DNA of 64,000 bases from Flavobacterium plurextorum (GCF_002217395.1 NZ_MUHD01000001.1:44442-108441), one strand, 5' to 3'; shown: positions 35,714 to 45,264, counted from the first letter of the stretch. Notes: generated by a model not told the origin, from the sequence alone. Numbers and translations are program-made.

Positions 35714-38125
35714 ATGATAAAAGAAAAAAGCAATACTACATTAACGTTTGAAGATTTCAAAACTGAAGTATTGAACGACTACAGAATTGCAGTTACCAGT
35801 CGTGAATGTAGCCTTTTAGGTCGTAAAGAAGTTTTAACAGGAAAAGCCAAATTTGGAATTTTTGGAGACGGAAAAGAAGTCCCTCAGCTTGCAATGGCCA
35901 AAGCCTTTAAAAATGGTGATTTCCGTTCTGGATATTACCGCGATCAAACTTTTATGATGGCCATTGGAGAATTAACTCCGCAGCAATTTTTTGCTGGTTT
36001 ATATGGTCATACAGATTTAGATTTTGATCCAATGTCTGCAGGAAGACAAATGGGCGGACATTTTGTTACGCACAGTTTAAACGAAGACGGATCATGGAAA
36101 AACCTGACTAAGCAAAAAAATTCAAGCTCAGATATATCACCTACAGCCGGACAAATGCCAAGATTATTGGGATTAGCTCAGGCTTCAAAAATTTACAGAA
36201 ATGTTGACGGTATTACCATCAAAGATAATTTCTCTGTAAATGGAAATGAAGTGGCTTGGGGAACTATTGGAAACGCAAGTACATCTGAAGGTTTGTTTTT
36301 TGAAACCATAAATGCTGCAGGAGTACTTCAAGTTCCTATGGTAATGAGTGTTTGGGATGATGAATATGGTATTTCTGTTCATGCCAGACATCAAACTACA
36401 AAAGAAAACATCTCTGAAATCTTAAAAGGATATCAACGTGATGAAGATTCTAAAGGATATGAAATTTTTAGAGTAAAAGGCTGGGATTATGCTGAATTAG
36501 TTTCAACATACGAAAGAGCAGGTGCTATTGCTCGTGAAGAACATATTCCGGTTTTAATTCACGTTAACGAATTAACGCAGCCGCAAGGACACTCTACATC
36601 AGGTTCTCACGAACGTTACAAAAATGGAGAAAGATTAGCTTGGGAAAGAGATTTCGATTGTATTCGTCAGATGCGTTTATGGATGATCGCTATCAATATT
36701 GCATCACCAGAAGAACTAGCAGAAATCGATTTTGAATTGAAAAAAGAAGTTCTAGAAGCTAAAAAAGAAGCTTGGAATTCTTTCATCAATCCAATTATTG
36801 AAGATCAAAAAAATCTTTTGGCTTTATTGGAACAAATTGCTGAAGCAAGCATCAACCATAAAGACAGAATTAGGAAATACATTTCAGAATTAAGTGCGAT
36901 AAAAGCGCCTTTAAAAAAGGAGATTTTAGTTTTTGCAAGAAAGATTCTTCGCTTTGTTGAAGTACCAAACAGCAAAATGCTTTTATCAAACTGGATTACT
37001 AATTATATAGGAGTTACTCAGAAAAAATTCAGCAGCAATTTGCATTCTGAATCTGAGCAAAATGTATTCTCAGTACAAAAAGTACTACCTGAATATGCAG
37101 AAAATGCAAAAGCAGATTCTGACGGCCGAATGATTCTACGTGATAATTTCGATGCCTTATTCTCTAAATATCCAGAAACTTTGATATTTGGTGAAGATGT
37201 TGGAAACATTGGTGATGTTAACCAAGGTCTTGAAGGCATGCAGGAAAAATACGGAGAACTTCGTGTTGCCGATGTCGGAATTCGTGAAGCAACTATCCTT
37301 GGACAAGGAATTGGTATGGCCTTAAGAGGCCTACGCCCAATTGCCGAAATTCAATATTTAGATTATCTGTTGTATGCTATACAAATCATGAGTGATGATT
37401 TGGCGACCTTACAATATAGAACTGTTGGAAAACAAAAAGCACCATTAATCATCAGAACTCGCGGACACCGTTTAGAAGGTATTTGGCATTCTGGTTCTCC
37501 TATGGGAATGATTATAAATGCTATCCGTGGAATTCACGTTTTAGTTCCTAGAGACATGACACAAGCTGCAGGATTTTACAATACTCTTTTAGAGTGCGAT
37601 GAACCGGCTTTAGTAATTGAATGTCTTAACGGTTACCGTTTAAAAGAAAAAACACCTTTGAACTTTGGTGAATTCAAAACACCAATTGGTGTTGTTGAAA
37701 CCTTAAAAGAAGGTTCTGATATTACTTTAGTTTCTTACGGATCAACTTTAAGATTGGTACAACAAGTTGCAACAGAATTATTAGACTTAGGAATTGACTG
37801 TGAAGTAATCGACGTACAATCCTTACTTCCGTTTGATATCAATAAAGACATTGTAAAAAGTATCGCTAAAACAAACCGTCTATTAATAATTGACGAAGAT
37901 GTTCCAGGCGGAGCTTCAGCTTTTATCCTACAACAAATTTTAGAAGAGCAAGACGCTTACAATTATCTTGACAGCAAACCACAAACACTTGCTGCAAAAG
38001 CACACAGACCTGCTTACGGAACTGATGGCGATTATTTCTCTAAACCTTCTGCCGAAGATATTTTTGAGAAAGTATACAGCATGATGAACGAAGTTAATCC
38101 TTCTAAATATCCTAGTTTGTACTAA
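35714..38125 (+). CDS. Thiamine pyrophosphate-dependent dehydrogenase E1, fused alpha and beta subunits
   Basis: The protein has about 803 residues from the ATG at 35714; another ATG five codons upstream is possible. The alpha-like half (about 1-400) has SGYYRDQTFMMAIG, SAGRQMGGHF and a TPP-binding region GTIGNASTSEGLFFETIN. The beta-like half (about 455-803) has FGEDVGNIGDVNQGLEGM, IREATILGQGIGMALRGLRPIAEIQ, the transketolase C-terminal segment and RLLIIDEDVPGG. Such fused E1 proteins are common in Bacteroidetes and are usually labelled 2-oxoisovalerate dehydrogenase, feeding branched-chain acyl-CoA (iso-fatty acid) synthesis. E2 and E3 are not in the window. Confidence 0.9.
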   Translation: MIKEKSNTTLTFEDFKTEVLNDYRIAVTSRECSLLGRKEVLTGKAKFGIFGDGKEVPQLAMAKAFKNGDFRSGYYRDQTFMMAIGELTPQQFFAGLYGHTDLDFDPMSAGRQMGGHFVTHSLNEDGSWKNLTKQKNSSSDISPTAGQMPRLLGLAQASKIYRNVDGITIKDNFSVNGNEVAWGTIGNASTSEGLFFETINAAGVLQVPMVMSVWDDEYGISVHARHQTTKENISEILKGYQRDEDSKGYEIFRVKGWDYAELVSTYERAGAIAREEHIPVLIHVNELTQPQGHSTSGSHERYKNGERLAWERDFDCIRQMRLWMIAINIASPEELAEIDFELKKEVLEAKKEAWNSFINPIIEDQKNLLALLEQIAEASINHKDRIRKYISELSAIKAPLKKEILVFARKILRFVEVPNSKMLLSNWITNYIGVTQKKFSSNLHSESEQNVFSVQKVLPEYAENAKADSDGRMILRDNFDALFSKYPETLIFGEDVGNIGDVNQGLEGMQEKYGELRVADVGIREATILGQGIGMALRGLRPIAEIQYLDYLLYAIQIMSDDLATLQYRTVGKQKAPLIIRTRGHRLEGIWHSGSPMGMIINAIRGIHVLVPRDMTQAAGFYNTLLECDEPALVIECLNGYRLKEKTPLNFGEFKTPIGVVETLKEGSDITLVSYGSTLRLVQQVATELLDLGIDCEVIDVQSLLPFDINKDIVKSIAKTNRLLIIDEDVPGGASAFILQQILEEQDAYNYLDSKPQTLAAKAHRPAYGTDGDYFSKPSAEDIFEKVYSMMNEVNPSKYPSLY

Positions 38126-38151
38126 GAATTTTAGAATGTTTTAAATAAAAA

Positions 38152-38180
38152 AAAGCTCCAAGTATTTTGGAGCTTTTTTT
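38152..38180 (+). terminator. Terminator of E1 gene
   Basis: AAAGCTCCAA pairs with TTGGAGCTTT and is followed by a T-run. Confidence 0.85.
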
Positions 38181-38206
38181 GTTTTAAACAAAGTGACCAT
38201 AAAGTT

Positions 38207-38393
38207 TGTCATTTCGATCCCGAGGCTTCGAGAGAGAAATCACACTCGGAATTCGACAAAGATATTCTTTATCCAAAGTAACCGCCGAGTATGTCATTTC
38301 GACGAAGGAGAAATCTTCACAAGCTGCTCAACAAAGATTGGAGATTAACTGCACGGAGTTTCTTACGAAGATTTCTCCTTCGTCGAAATGACA
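38207..38393. repeat. TGTCATTTCGA-family inverted repeat, copy 1 (compound)
   Basis: A perfect 27-bp inverted repeat (38292-38318 with 38367-38393) begins TGTCATTTCGACGAAGGAG and ends CGTCGAAATGACA. It is preceded by a half-copy at 38207-38261 (TGTCATTTCGATCC, GAGAAATCACACT, AATTCGACAAAG). Related copies lie at 51201-51246 and 53377-53479. No transposase is present, so this is a non-autonomous, REP- or MITE-like element. Confidence 0.85.
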
Positions 38394-38480
38394 AAAAACG
38401 CGCATATTAAATTAGAAATCCATTTAAATCCGCGCTTTTACGAAAGCGAATCTGTTTAATCAGCTTCAAACTAGGAGCAA

Positions 38481-39215
38481 TTAAATATCCTTCAGAATAG
38501 CTCTCGCCTTCTCTAAATCTTCTGCAGTATCTATCCCAATTCCAACATGTGTTGTTTCAACCATTTTAATACGTTTTCCGAATTCCAAATAACGTAATTG
38601 CTCCAACTTCTCAGAAGCTTCTAAAGATTTCATAGGAAGACTGTAAAAGTCTAATAACGCTTGTTTTCTAAACGCGTAAATTCCGATGTGCTGAAAATAA
38701 CGAACTCCAGCCTCTTTATCTCTTGGATACGGAATTACTGATCTAGAAAAATACAATGCAAACTGTGATTGATCTACTACCACTTTTACATTATTTGGGT
38801 TATTGATTTCATCTTCATCTGTAATTTCACGCATTAACGAAGCCAAATCAACTTTTTTATCCGCATCATTTTTAAATACTGACAAAACCTGCTCTAATGG
38901 CGCTGCTTCCGTAAAAGGCTCATCACCTTGTACATTTACAACAATATCAACATCAAGATTGGCTACAGCTTCTGCAATTCGGTCACTTCCAGATTCATGT
39001 TCTTTAATGCTCATAATTGCTTTTCCGCCATGAGAAACGATTTCATCAAATATCAAATCAGAATCGGTTACTACAAAAACATCATCAAATAATTTTGTCG
39101 AAACTGCAGCTTCGTATGTTCGTAGAATTACTGTTTTGCCTCCTAAATCCTGCATAAGCTTTGCAGGAAAACGTGTCGATGCATATCGCGCCGGAATTAC
39201 CGCTATTATTTTCAT
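38481..39215 (-). CDS. kdsB: 3-deoxy-manno-octulosonate cytidylyltransferase
   Basis: The 244-residue enzyme has the nucleotide-binding N-terminus [30 protein letters not shown], the VNVQGDEPF motif, [10 protein letters not shown] and [18 protein letters not shown]. It activates Kdo as CMP-Kdo for the inner core of lipopolysaccharide. Length is normal (about 245). Monocistronic, with a TACATTTG box upstream. Confidence 0.96.
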   Translation of the reverse strand: MKIIAVIPARYASTRFPAKLMQDLGGKTVILRTYEAAVSTKLFDDVFVVTDSDLIFDEIVSHGGKAIMSIKEHESGSDRIAEAVANLDVDIVVNVQGDEPFTEAAPLEQVLSVFKNDADKKVDLASLMREITDEDEINNPNNVKVVVDQSQFALYFSRSVIPYPRDKEAGVRYFQHIGIYAFRKQALLDFYSLPMKSLEASEKLEQLRYLEFGKRIKMVETTHVGIGIDTAEDLEKARAILKDI

Positions 39216-39237
39216 TGTAAATCTTTTTTAAGTAAAA

Positions 39238-39245
39238 CAAATGTA
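39238..39245 (-). promoter_or_regulatory. -7 box of kdsB
   Basis: TACATTTG on the minus strand fits TAnnTTTG and lies about 22 nt upstream of the ATG at 39215. Confidence 0.4.
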
Positions 39246-39299
39246 ACTATTCAAACCTAAGATAAAAAACATAATTACCACAGATCGTTATAAAACTGA

Positions 39300-39331
39300 T
39301 TGCCAATGTTTTAAAAAATAAAGTATATTTA
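39300..39331 (+). promoter_or_regulatory. Promoter of PQQ-propeller gene
   Basis: TTG (39300-39302), 21 nt, then TATATTTA (39324-39331) is one mismatch from the TTG-N(17-23)-TAnnTTTG consensus. It lies 14 nt before the ATG at 39346. Confidence 0.4.
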
Positions 39332-39345
39332 TCAGAAAAAAAAGT

Positions 39346-40680
39346 ATGAGAAAATCGTCGATTCTGGTTCTGTTTTTATTGAATTTAACTTTTATTAATT
39401 CGGCTTTAAGCCAAAAAAATAATGCTGCTCCACTAAATGCATTTGCAAATAACATCTTTGACGGCAATGGTTATCAGCCGCTGACAACTCTAAAATGGAA
39501 GTTTAAAACCGAAGGTAAAATCTTCTCTTCACCCATTACCAAAAGCGGAATTGTTTATATTGGCAGCGAAGATGGCTTTTTATATGCAATTGAAGAAAAG
39601 TCAGGAAATCTAAAGTGGAAATTTAAAACAGATGGCGCGATTCACAGTTCACCCAGCATTTTTGAGGATACTGTTTTCTTTGGAAGTTTTGACGGCAATT
39701 ATTACGCGGTAAATACTAAAACAGGAAAACAAATTTGGAAATTCAAAACGGGCGGAGAACACTGGATGGGAGAAAAAGGCGGAGGTGGAATGAAACCTGA
39801 AACACAATACATGGAGGATTTATGGAGTTTTTACCTATCATCGCCAGTTGTATACCAAAATAAAAAAACAGCTCAAGTTATCTTTGGAAGCAGCGACGGA
39901 AACATCTATTCGCTTGATACAAAAACCGGAAATGTAAACTGGAAGTTTAAAACTAATGGTCCTGTTCATGGAACTCCTGTTATAGATAAAAACAAAGTTT
40001 TCGTTGGCGGCTGGGATGCCGTTCTATACGCATTGAATGCAGAAACTGGAAAAGAAATATGGCATTTTGCTACTTCTACTAAAATAGGTTTTAAAGGTAT
40101 ACAATCGTCTGTGGCAGTTTCTGACGGAAAAGTATATTTTGGAGCGCGCGATCCTCACTTCTTTTCACTTGATGCCGAAACAGGAAAACTAATCTGGAAA
40201 TATGATGCTGAAAATTCTTGGATTCTAAGCACTGCTGTCATCACAAATGGAACTATTTATGTAGGAACTTCTGATACCTATGTTTTATTGGCACTTGACG
40301 CAAAAACCGGCGCTGAAAAATACCGATTCAAGACAAATGGCTATGTTTATAACTCACCTGTAATAGCAGGAAATACAGTTTATTTTGGTGATTTCACTGG
40401 AAATTTCTTCTCACTGGATTTACTTTCTAATGGACAAAAATCAAATACTATAAGTACTGACAATCGTAAAAAATATGCAAACTCTATTTTGAAAAATGAT
40501 CTTTTAGATTTTGGATATGCAGGTCAAAACGAAGATCTGTCTTACTACGACAACAGCAAAAAAGTAATGGATCAATTTTACAAATTAGGCTCAATCCTTT
40601 CTTCACCATCTATCAATAATAGTACAATTTATTTTGGAAGTGCTGATGGATATCTATATGCATACAATCTAGAAAAATAG
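39346..40680 (+). CDS. PQQ-binding-like beta-propeller protein (BamB-like)
   Basis: The 444-residue protein has a signal peptide (about 1-23, ending NSALSQ). It has at least seven PQQ-type blades with the recurring pattern VY(I/F)GS.DG.LYA...KTG...WKFKT (IVYIGSEDGFLYAIEEKSGNLKWKFKT; VFFGSFDGNYYAVNTKTGKQIWKF; VFVGGWDAVLYALNAETGKEIWHF). The fold resembles BamB, but BamB is a lipoprotein and no lipobox is present here. It is a periplasmic or exported propeller of unknown specific role. Confidence 0.85.
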   Translation: MRKSSILVLFLLNLTFINSALSQKNNAAPLNAFANNIFDGNGYQPLTTLKWKFKTEGKIFSSPITKSGIVYIGSEDGFLYAIEEKSGNLKWKFKTDGAIHSSPSIFEDTVFFGSFDGNYYAVNTKTGKQIWKFKTGGEHWMGEKGGGGMKPETQYMEDLWSFYLSSPVVYQNKKTAQVIFGSSDGNIYSLDTKTGNVNWKFKTNGPVHGTPVIDKNKVFVGGWDAVLYALNAETGKEIWHFATSTKIGFKGIQSSVAVSDGKVYFGARDPHFFSLDAETGKLIWKYDAENSWILSTAVITNGTIYVGTSDTYVLLALDAKTGAEKYRFKTNGYVYNSPVIAGNTVYFGDFTGNFFSLDLLSNGQKSNTISTDNRKKYANSILKNDLLDFGYAGQNEDLSYYDNSKKVMDQFYKLGSILSSPSINNSTIYFGSADGYLYAYNLEK

Positions 40681-40710
40681 ACTACTTTGTAACCGGATCT
40701 GCGAAACGCA

Positions 40711-40858
40711 TTTTACCGCAAAGGGCGCAAAGTTGTTTTATTCGCAAGGTTATATCAAGCGCAAAAGTTCGCAAAGCTATATTGATAAAGCTTTGCGAAC
40801 TTTTACACTTTATAAGCGTAATCCCAAACAAAATAACTTTGCATGCTTTGCGGTAAAA
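40711..40858. repeat. Nested inverted-repeat element between convergent genes
   Basis: Outer arms are TTTTACCGCAAAG (40711-40723) and CTTTGCGGTAAAA (40846-40858), a perfect 13-bp inverted repeat. Inner arms are AAAAGTTCGCAAAGCT (40763-40778) and AGCTTTGCGAACTTTT (40789-40804), a perfect 16-bp inverted repeat. It fills the gap between two converging genes and could end transcription from both sides. Confidence 0.75.
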
Positions 40859-40872
40859 TTTCTAATCAATTT

Positions 40873-41703
40873 TTAAATAATTTTTACTGAGGTCATACTC
40901 AACGAACCAGCCAGAAGTTTATCATTGAATAAACTCAATTCTTCTGATTTTTCTTTTAATCCTAAGGTGTATAATAACGGCAAATAATGTTCTGGCGTTG
41001 GAACTGCCAATTGAACAGCTTTGTTCATTTTTTCGAAATCTATTAACGGCTGAAAATTCCCACCTAATAAATAATTATTCACCGTTTCTCGAGCTTCAAT
41101 TGCCCAATCGTAACCATAATTATCTTTATCAAAATTTCTAAAATCAACCATTCTAAGATTGTGCACAATATTTCCGCTCCCAATAATCAAAACACCTTTA
41201 CGACGCAGTGACTGCAGTTTTTGTGCTAATTCAAAATGATATTGACCTGATTTAGTATAATCAATACTCAACTGAATTACAGGAACATTTGCTTCTGGAT
41301 ATAAATGCTTTATTACACTCCAAGCACCATGATCTAACCCCCAATGTTCATCTAAATCTACTTGAACCGGATCTAAGATTCTTTTGGTTTCTAACGCTAA
41401 TTCAGGGCTTCCCTTCGCAGGATATTGAACATCAAATAAAGCCTGTGGAAAACCTCCAAAATCATGAATTGTTCTTGGCATTTGCATTGAAGTAACTTTG
41501 GTTCCTTTAGTAAACCAATGTGCCGAAACGCATAAAATAGCATTGGGCTGCGGTAATGTTTTTGCCAAATTGCGAAAACCAGCCACAAACTGATTTTCTT
41601 CAATTGCATTCATAGGACTTCCATGTCCTAAAAACAGAACCGGCATTTTATCAGTATTCGAAAACGTTGACGAAATCGAATGTAAGTCGTTTAGTGTTGT
41701 CAT
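40873..41703 (-). CDS. ygiD: 4,5-DOPA dioxygenase-type extradiol enzyme (YgiD-like)
   Basis: The 276-residue protein of the LigB/DODA family carries metal-site motifs PVLFLGHGSPMNA (His), CVSAHWFTKG (His), the VPVIQLSIDYT segment and LIIGSGNIVHNLR (His). E. coli YgiD opens the ring of DOPA in vitro and is a zinc enzyme. The physiological substrate here is unknown. Length fits (about 270). It stands alone, with inverted-repeat elements on both sides. Confidence 0.9.
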   Translation of the reverse strand: MTTLNDLHSISSTFSNTDKMPVLFLGHGSPMNAIEENQFVAGFRNLAKTLPQPNAILCVSAHWFTKGTKVTSMQMPRTIHDFGGFPQALFDVQYPAKGSPELALETKRILDPVQVDLDEHWGLDHGAWSVIKHLYPEANVPVIQLSIDYTKSGQYHFELAQKLQSLRRKGVLIIGSGNIVHNLRMVDFRNFDKDNYGYDWAIEARETVNNYLLGGNFQPLIDFEKMNKAVQLAVPTPEHYLPLLYTLGLKEKSEELSLFNDKLLAGSLSMTSVKII

Positions 41704-41718
41704 TGTAAAATATTATTT

Positions 41719-41812
41719 GCCACAGATTAAAAGGATTAAAATGATTTCAAAAAAAAAAACTTTAGCACGTCATTTATTATAAAATCTGTGAAAATCATTT
41801 TTAATCTGCGGC
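41719..41812. repeat. GCCAC-type inverted repeat element, copy 1
   Basis: The left end GCCACAGATTAAAA (from 41719) and the right end TTTTTAATCTGCGGC (to 41812) are inverted repeats, with further ATGATTT/AATCATT pairing. It ends just before the stop codon of the helicase gene. A related element is at 60021-60101. Confidence 0.6.
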
Positions 41813-41819
41813 TAAAAAA

Positions 41820-43229
41820 TTATTCCTCAAAACTCTCGTCTTTAAATCCTATCAAATATAACTTATTTTTAGCACGTGTCATAGCCGTATACAACCATCT
41901 AATATAATCGCGATCGATACCATTTGGCAAATAAGGCTGTTCTATAAAAACCGTATTCCATTGTCCACCCTGCGATTTGTGACACGTTATAGCATAAGAA
42001 AATTTTACCTGTAAAGCATTGAAATATTCGTTTTCTTTTACTCTTTGAAATCTCTTATATTTTGTTGTTTCGTCTTCATAATCTTTCATCACTTCTTCAT
42101 ACAAACGATTTGATTCTTCGTAAGTCAATGATGGAGATTCACTTTTTATAGTATCCAAAAGTAACACCGTTTCAAAAGGCTTTTGATCTGGATAATCGAC
42201 CATTCTTATTTTTACTCTCGCAAAAGTAAATCCGTATAATTCCTTAATTCCAAACATTTCGAGAACCTCAATAATATCGCCATTTGCAATAAAACCAGCT
42301 TCATCTGTTTCTTTAAGCCAGAAATAATTATTCTTAACTACCATCAAAAAATCACCTACAGAAAGTTCACTTTCTTTGAACAAAATCCGAGTTCGAATTT
42401 GTTCATTGTATTGATTTGCTCTTTTATTAGATCGCACAATAAAAGCAGTATCTTCAATACTATAATTACTATAAGCTGTATTTATCGCATCTTGAATATC
42501 ATAACCATCTGTAAGACGCACGATATCTTTAAACTTTTTTACATTGAATCTAAACTCCGTAATAAAACTTTCTTTCAACAGCTCACGTAATTCAGTTGCA
42601 TTGAACAAAATTCCCGAGCTTTCTTCCTGACGCATTACCTCATCTAGTTCAATATGTTCAATTTCTTTATCGTAATGTATTCCGAGTGTTTGAATATCTA
42701 ACGCTGGACTTATATCTAAATTTACCGGTGGAAGCTGTGCTGTATCTCCTAAAAGAATCATTTTACAATTAGTTCCAGAATAAACGTAATTAATCAAATC
42801 ATCAAGAAGTGAACCGCTGTCTAAAGTACTGTCTGAAATCATCGAAGCCTCATCAACTATAAAAATGGTGTTTTTATGTTTATTAAGTTGTTTTGTAAAA
42901 GCAACTCCTCCACCCGACGATTTTTTAGGAAAATATATTTTTTTATGAATAGTAAAAGCCGGCGTATTCGAATAATTGGCAATTACTTTTGCAGCGCGTC
43001 CAGTTGGTGCAAGCAAAACAAACTTTTTATTTATGTCGCCAAGATTGTTTACAATTGTCGAAATCACCGTTGTTTTTCCGGTTCCCGCATATCCTTTTAA
43101 TACAAAAATGGTATCGTTAACTGGTTCGGTTAAAAAAATAGCAATTTTTTGAAAAAAAATATCCTGTTTGTATGTGGGTGCAAATGGAAATCTTTTTTGT
43201 AAAATGCCGTAAAACAATGCTGAATTCAT
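41820..43229 (-). CDS. RecD-like AAA-family DNA helicase
   Basis: The start is placed at the ATG at 43229 (MNSALFYGILQKRFPFAPTYKQ), giving 469 residues. The longer frame adds a non-conserved leader. Superfamily 1 helicase motifs are all present: Walker A VLKGYAGTGKTTVIST, LLAPTGRAAKVI (Ia), FIVDEASMIS (II), ILLGDTAQLPPV (III), and near the C-terminus YAITCHKSQGGQWNTVFIE (V) and RWLYTAMTRAKNKLYLIGF (VI). It resembles stand-alone RecD2-like proteins of Bacteroidetes and probably unwinds DNA 5' to 3'. The biological role is unproven. Confidence 0.88.
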   Translation of the reverse strand: MNSALFYGILQKRFPFAPTYKQDIFFQKIAIFLTEPVNDTIFVLKGYAGTGKTTVISTIVNNLGDINKKFVLLAPTGRAAKVIANYSNTPAFTIHKKIYFPKKSSGGGVAFTKQLNKHKNTIFIVDEASMISDSTLDSGSLLDDLINYVYSGTNCKMILLGDTAQLPPVNLDISPALDIQTLGIHYDKEIEHIELDEVMRQEESSGILFNATELRELLKESFITEFRFNVKKFKDIVRLTDGYDIQDAINTAYSNYSIEDTAFIVRSNKRANQYNEQIRTRILFKESELSVGDFLMVVKNNYFWLKETDEAGFIANGDIIEVLEMFGIKELYGFTFARVKIRMVDYPDQKPFETVLLLDTIKSESPSLTYEESNRLYEEVMKDYEDETTKYKRFQRVKENEYFNALQVKFSYAITCHKSQGGQWNTVFIEQPYLPNGIDRDYIRWLYTAMTRAKNKLYLIGFKDESFEE

Positions 43230-43789
43230 AAGGAAAATTTGAAATACAAAGGTCGCCTTTTTTAATGGCAATGGCAATAATTTGAAACCATATAAGTGAT
43301 ATAAGATATTTAACTCGTTGAGGATATTTATCTTTAACACATAGTCTTGATAACTATCGGGATAGACTCTGACTTAACAAAAAAAGCATTTCACTTAACA
43401 AAAATGCACAAAGCAAGCTTATGTGAAAGAAATGTGTTTCTTTTTGTATTCTTTTTAAACTATAAAATCTATGTTTCTATGTGTTTAAACAAATATCTAT
43501 ATATTACACACAATGAGCGACGTAATTTTAAAGTACCATATAAAACGCTTCCTTTTGATGCTGATAGTGCTTAAATGATCTCAATAATAAAAAAAAAATC
43601 CTCTAAGCTTAAATACCATATATCGTTTATTGATTAAACTCTAAAAAAATAACACAACGATAAAACTTTAGTAACTTCCTTGTAATATTGTTTTTTGAAA
43701 TTGCAATTATAATTGTTCCTTTTTAATTTGTAAGTTTGTAGTCGCCTTAAATTCTTTCTTGTAAAACAGGTAACGAATTGTAAATCAAT
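43230..43789. other. 560-bp intergenic region
   Basis: This divergent gap lies between the helicase and DUF3822 genes. It holds the inverted-repeat element at 43333-43489 and a TAAGTTTG -7 box at 43731-43738, about 52 nt before the DUF3822 start. The rest is AT-rich with no visible gene. Confidence 0.55.
43333..43489. repeat. Intergenic inverted-repeat element, family 1 copy 2
   Basis: TTTAACACATAG (43333-43344) is inverted as CTATGTGTTTAAA (43477-43489, one extra T). The interior and right side (TTATGTGAAAGAAATG, then CTATGTTTCTATGTGTT) match the element at 13526-13661. A 75-codon open frame inside is an accident of the repeat. Confidence 0.7.
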
Positions 43790-44611
43790 ATGTCATTACA
43801 AAACACTAACATTATTTCCAAAAATTATAAAAAACTTTCGATTCAGGTTTCACTGAATGGATTTTCATTTTGCTGTTTTGATACTTTAAATAATACCATT
43901 ACTTCGTTTAACGAAGTACAATTTGATACTTCTCAAAAACAAAATAAAATCGAGGACTTATTTTCAGCTTCATTTAAAAATTATCCTGAATTAAAAGAAA
44001 CCTACGATGATATTCTAGTCATTCATAACAACAATCTTTCAACCTTTGTACCAACTGCTTTATTTGATGAAAATTATCTAGGCAGTTATTTACAGTACAG
44101 TACAAAAGTATTTGAATCCGATTTTTTTACTTTCGATAAAATCTCAAATTACGAAATGAACTCTGTTTATATCCCGTACATAAATATCAATAATTTTCTA
44201 ATTGATAACGTCGGGTCTTTTGAGTACAAACACGTAAATAGTATTCTAGTCGAAAAAATTCTGGAAGGTTCAAGAAATAATGACGAGAAAAAAATGGTGG
44301 TAAACTTTAACCCAAATCATTTTGAGGTTATAGTAGTTCAAAACCAAAAACTATTATTATTTAACTCTTTTGAATATCAAACTCCAGAAGATTTTATTTA
44401 TTATTTACTTTTTACGGCCGAACAAACCAATTTAAATCCAGAACTTTTTCAACTGGAATTATTGGGTACAATAACCCAAAACGATCCATTTTATGCGATT
44501 GCATACAAATATATTCGTAATGTATCTTTCTTAGATGTAAGCACATTACAAGAAAAAAACAATTATACAACTGCTCAGAATCAAAAACATTATATCTTAT
44601 TTCAATCATGA
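43790..44611 (+). CDS. DUF3822 family protein
   Basis: The 273-residue protein has the N-terminal KKLSIQVSLNGFSFCCFDTLNNTI typical of DUF3822, FVPTALFDENYLGSYLQY and a C-terminal actin/ribonuclease-H-like layout (VVNFNPNHFEVIVVQNQKLLLFNSFEY). The stop overlaps the start of rsmD by 4 nt (ATGA), so translation is probably coupled. The family is Bacteroidetes-specific and its function is unknown. Constant linkage to rsmD is known to me from related genomes but cannot be checked here. Confidence 0.85.
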   Translation: MSLQNTNIISKNYKKLSIQVSLNGFSFCCFDTLNNTITSFNEVQFDTSQKQNKIEDLFSASFKNYPELKETYDDILVIHNNNLSTFVPTALFDENYLGSYLQYSTKVFESDFFTFDKISNYEMNSVYIPYININNFLIDNVGSFEYKHVNSILVEKILEGSRNNDEKKMVVNFNPNHFEVIVVQNQKLLLFNSFEYQTPEDFIYYLLFTAEQTNLNPELFQLELLGTITQNDPFYAIAYKYIRNVSFLDVSTLQEKNNYTTAQNQKHYILFQS

Positions 44612-45213
44612 GAATTATTTCAGGAAAATACAAAGGACGCCGCATTTTTCCGCCAAAAAACCTTCCTGTAAGACCTACGACTGATATGAGTAAAGAAGCA
44701 TTATTTAATGTTTTGAATAATCATTTTAGTTTTGACGGCTTAAAGGTTTTAGATTTATTTTCGGGAACCGGAAATATCAGCTACGAATTTGCATCACGTG
44801 GAAGCGCACCAATTACCTCTATTGATGGTGATTTTGGATGCGTGAAATTTATTAAACAAGTTTCGTCAGAATATGATTTTGACATTGCGGCTACCAAAAG
44901 CGATGTTTTTAAATTTCTGGAGAACTGTAAAACATCTTACGATATTATTTTTGCCGATCCTCCTTATGGATTAGATCAAAACACTTTTGAAAAAATTGTT
45001 TTAACGGTTTTCGAAAGAGATTTGCTTCACGAAGACGGCATGATGATTATCGAACATTCAAAGTACACCAAACTAGATCATTTGAGTAATTTTTCATTTC
45101 AAAAAAGTTACGGAGGTTCTTTCTTTAGTTTCTTCGAATTAAATTCGACAGATGACGATGAAGAATTACCAGGTGATACTCCAATAAAAATTACGGAAGA
45201 AGACGAAGGATAA
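44608..45213 (+). CDS. rsmD: 16S rRNA (guanine(966)-N(2))-methyltransferase
   Basis: The 201-residue SAM-dependent methyltransferase begins MRIISGKYKGRRIFPPKNLPVRPTTDMSKEALFN, the RsmD N-terminus. The SAM-binding motif is VLDLFSGTGNISYE and the catalytic motif is FADPPYGLD. It methylates G966 of 16S rRNA in the small subunit. An acidic tail (DDDEELPGD...EEDEG) extends the usual length (about 185) slightly. Co-translated with DUF3822. Confidence 0.94.
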   Translation: MRIISGKYKGRRIFPPKNLPVRPTTDMSKEALFNVLNNHFSFDGLKVLDLFSGTGNISYEFASRGSAPITSIDGDFGCVKFIKQVSSEYDFDIAATKSDVFKFLENCKTSYDIIFADPPYGLDQNTFEKIVLTVFERDLLHEDGMMIIEHSKYTKLDHLSNFSFQKSYGGSFFSFFELNSTDDDEELPGDTPIKITEEDEG

Positions 45214-45230
45214 TTTTCTTTTTACAGCAT

Positions 45231-45262
45231 AAAAAAACCTTGAATTTTCAAGGTTTTTTCTT
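45231..45262. terminator. Bidirectional terminator between rsmD and outer-membrane gene
   Basis: AAAACCTTGAA pairs with TTCAAGGTTTT, with an A-run on the left and a T-run on the right. It serves both converging genes. Confidence 0.85.
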
Positions 45263-45264
45263 TT

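Larger units (their letters stand above)
38126..38480. other. 355-bp intergenic region between convergent genes
   Basis: It holds the E1 terminator (38152-38180) and a compound inverted-repeat element (38207-38393). About 80 bp without visible features precede the kdsB stop codon. The only open frame here lies inside the repeat and is not a gene. Confidence 0.65.

Noticed and set aside
38207..38393. Insertion sequence
   Set aside because: No transposase frame is present here or at the related copies; the element is non-coding.
43347..43574. 75-codon plus-strand frame
   Set aside because: It lies within an inverted-repeat element, has no recognisable protein character and no promoter.
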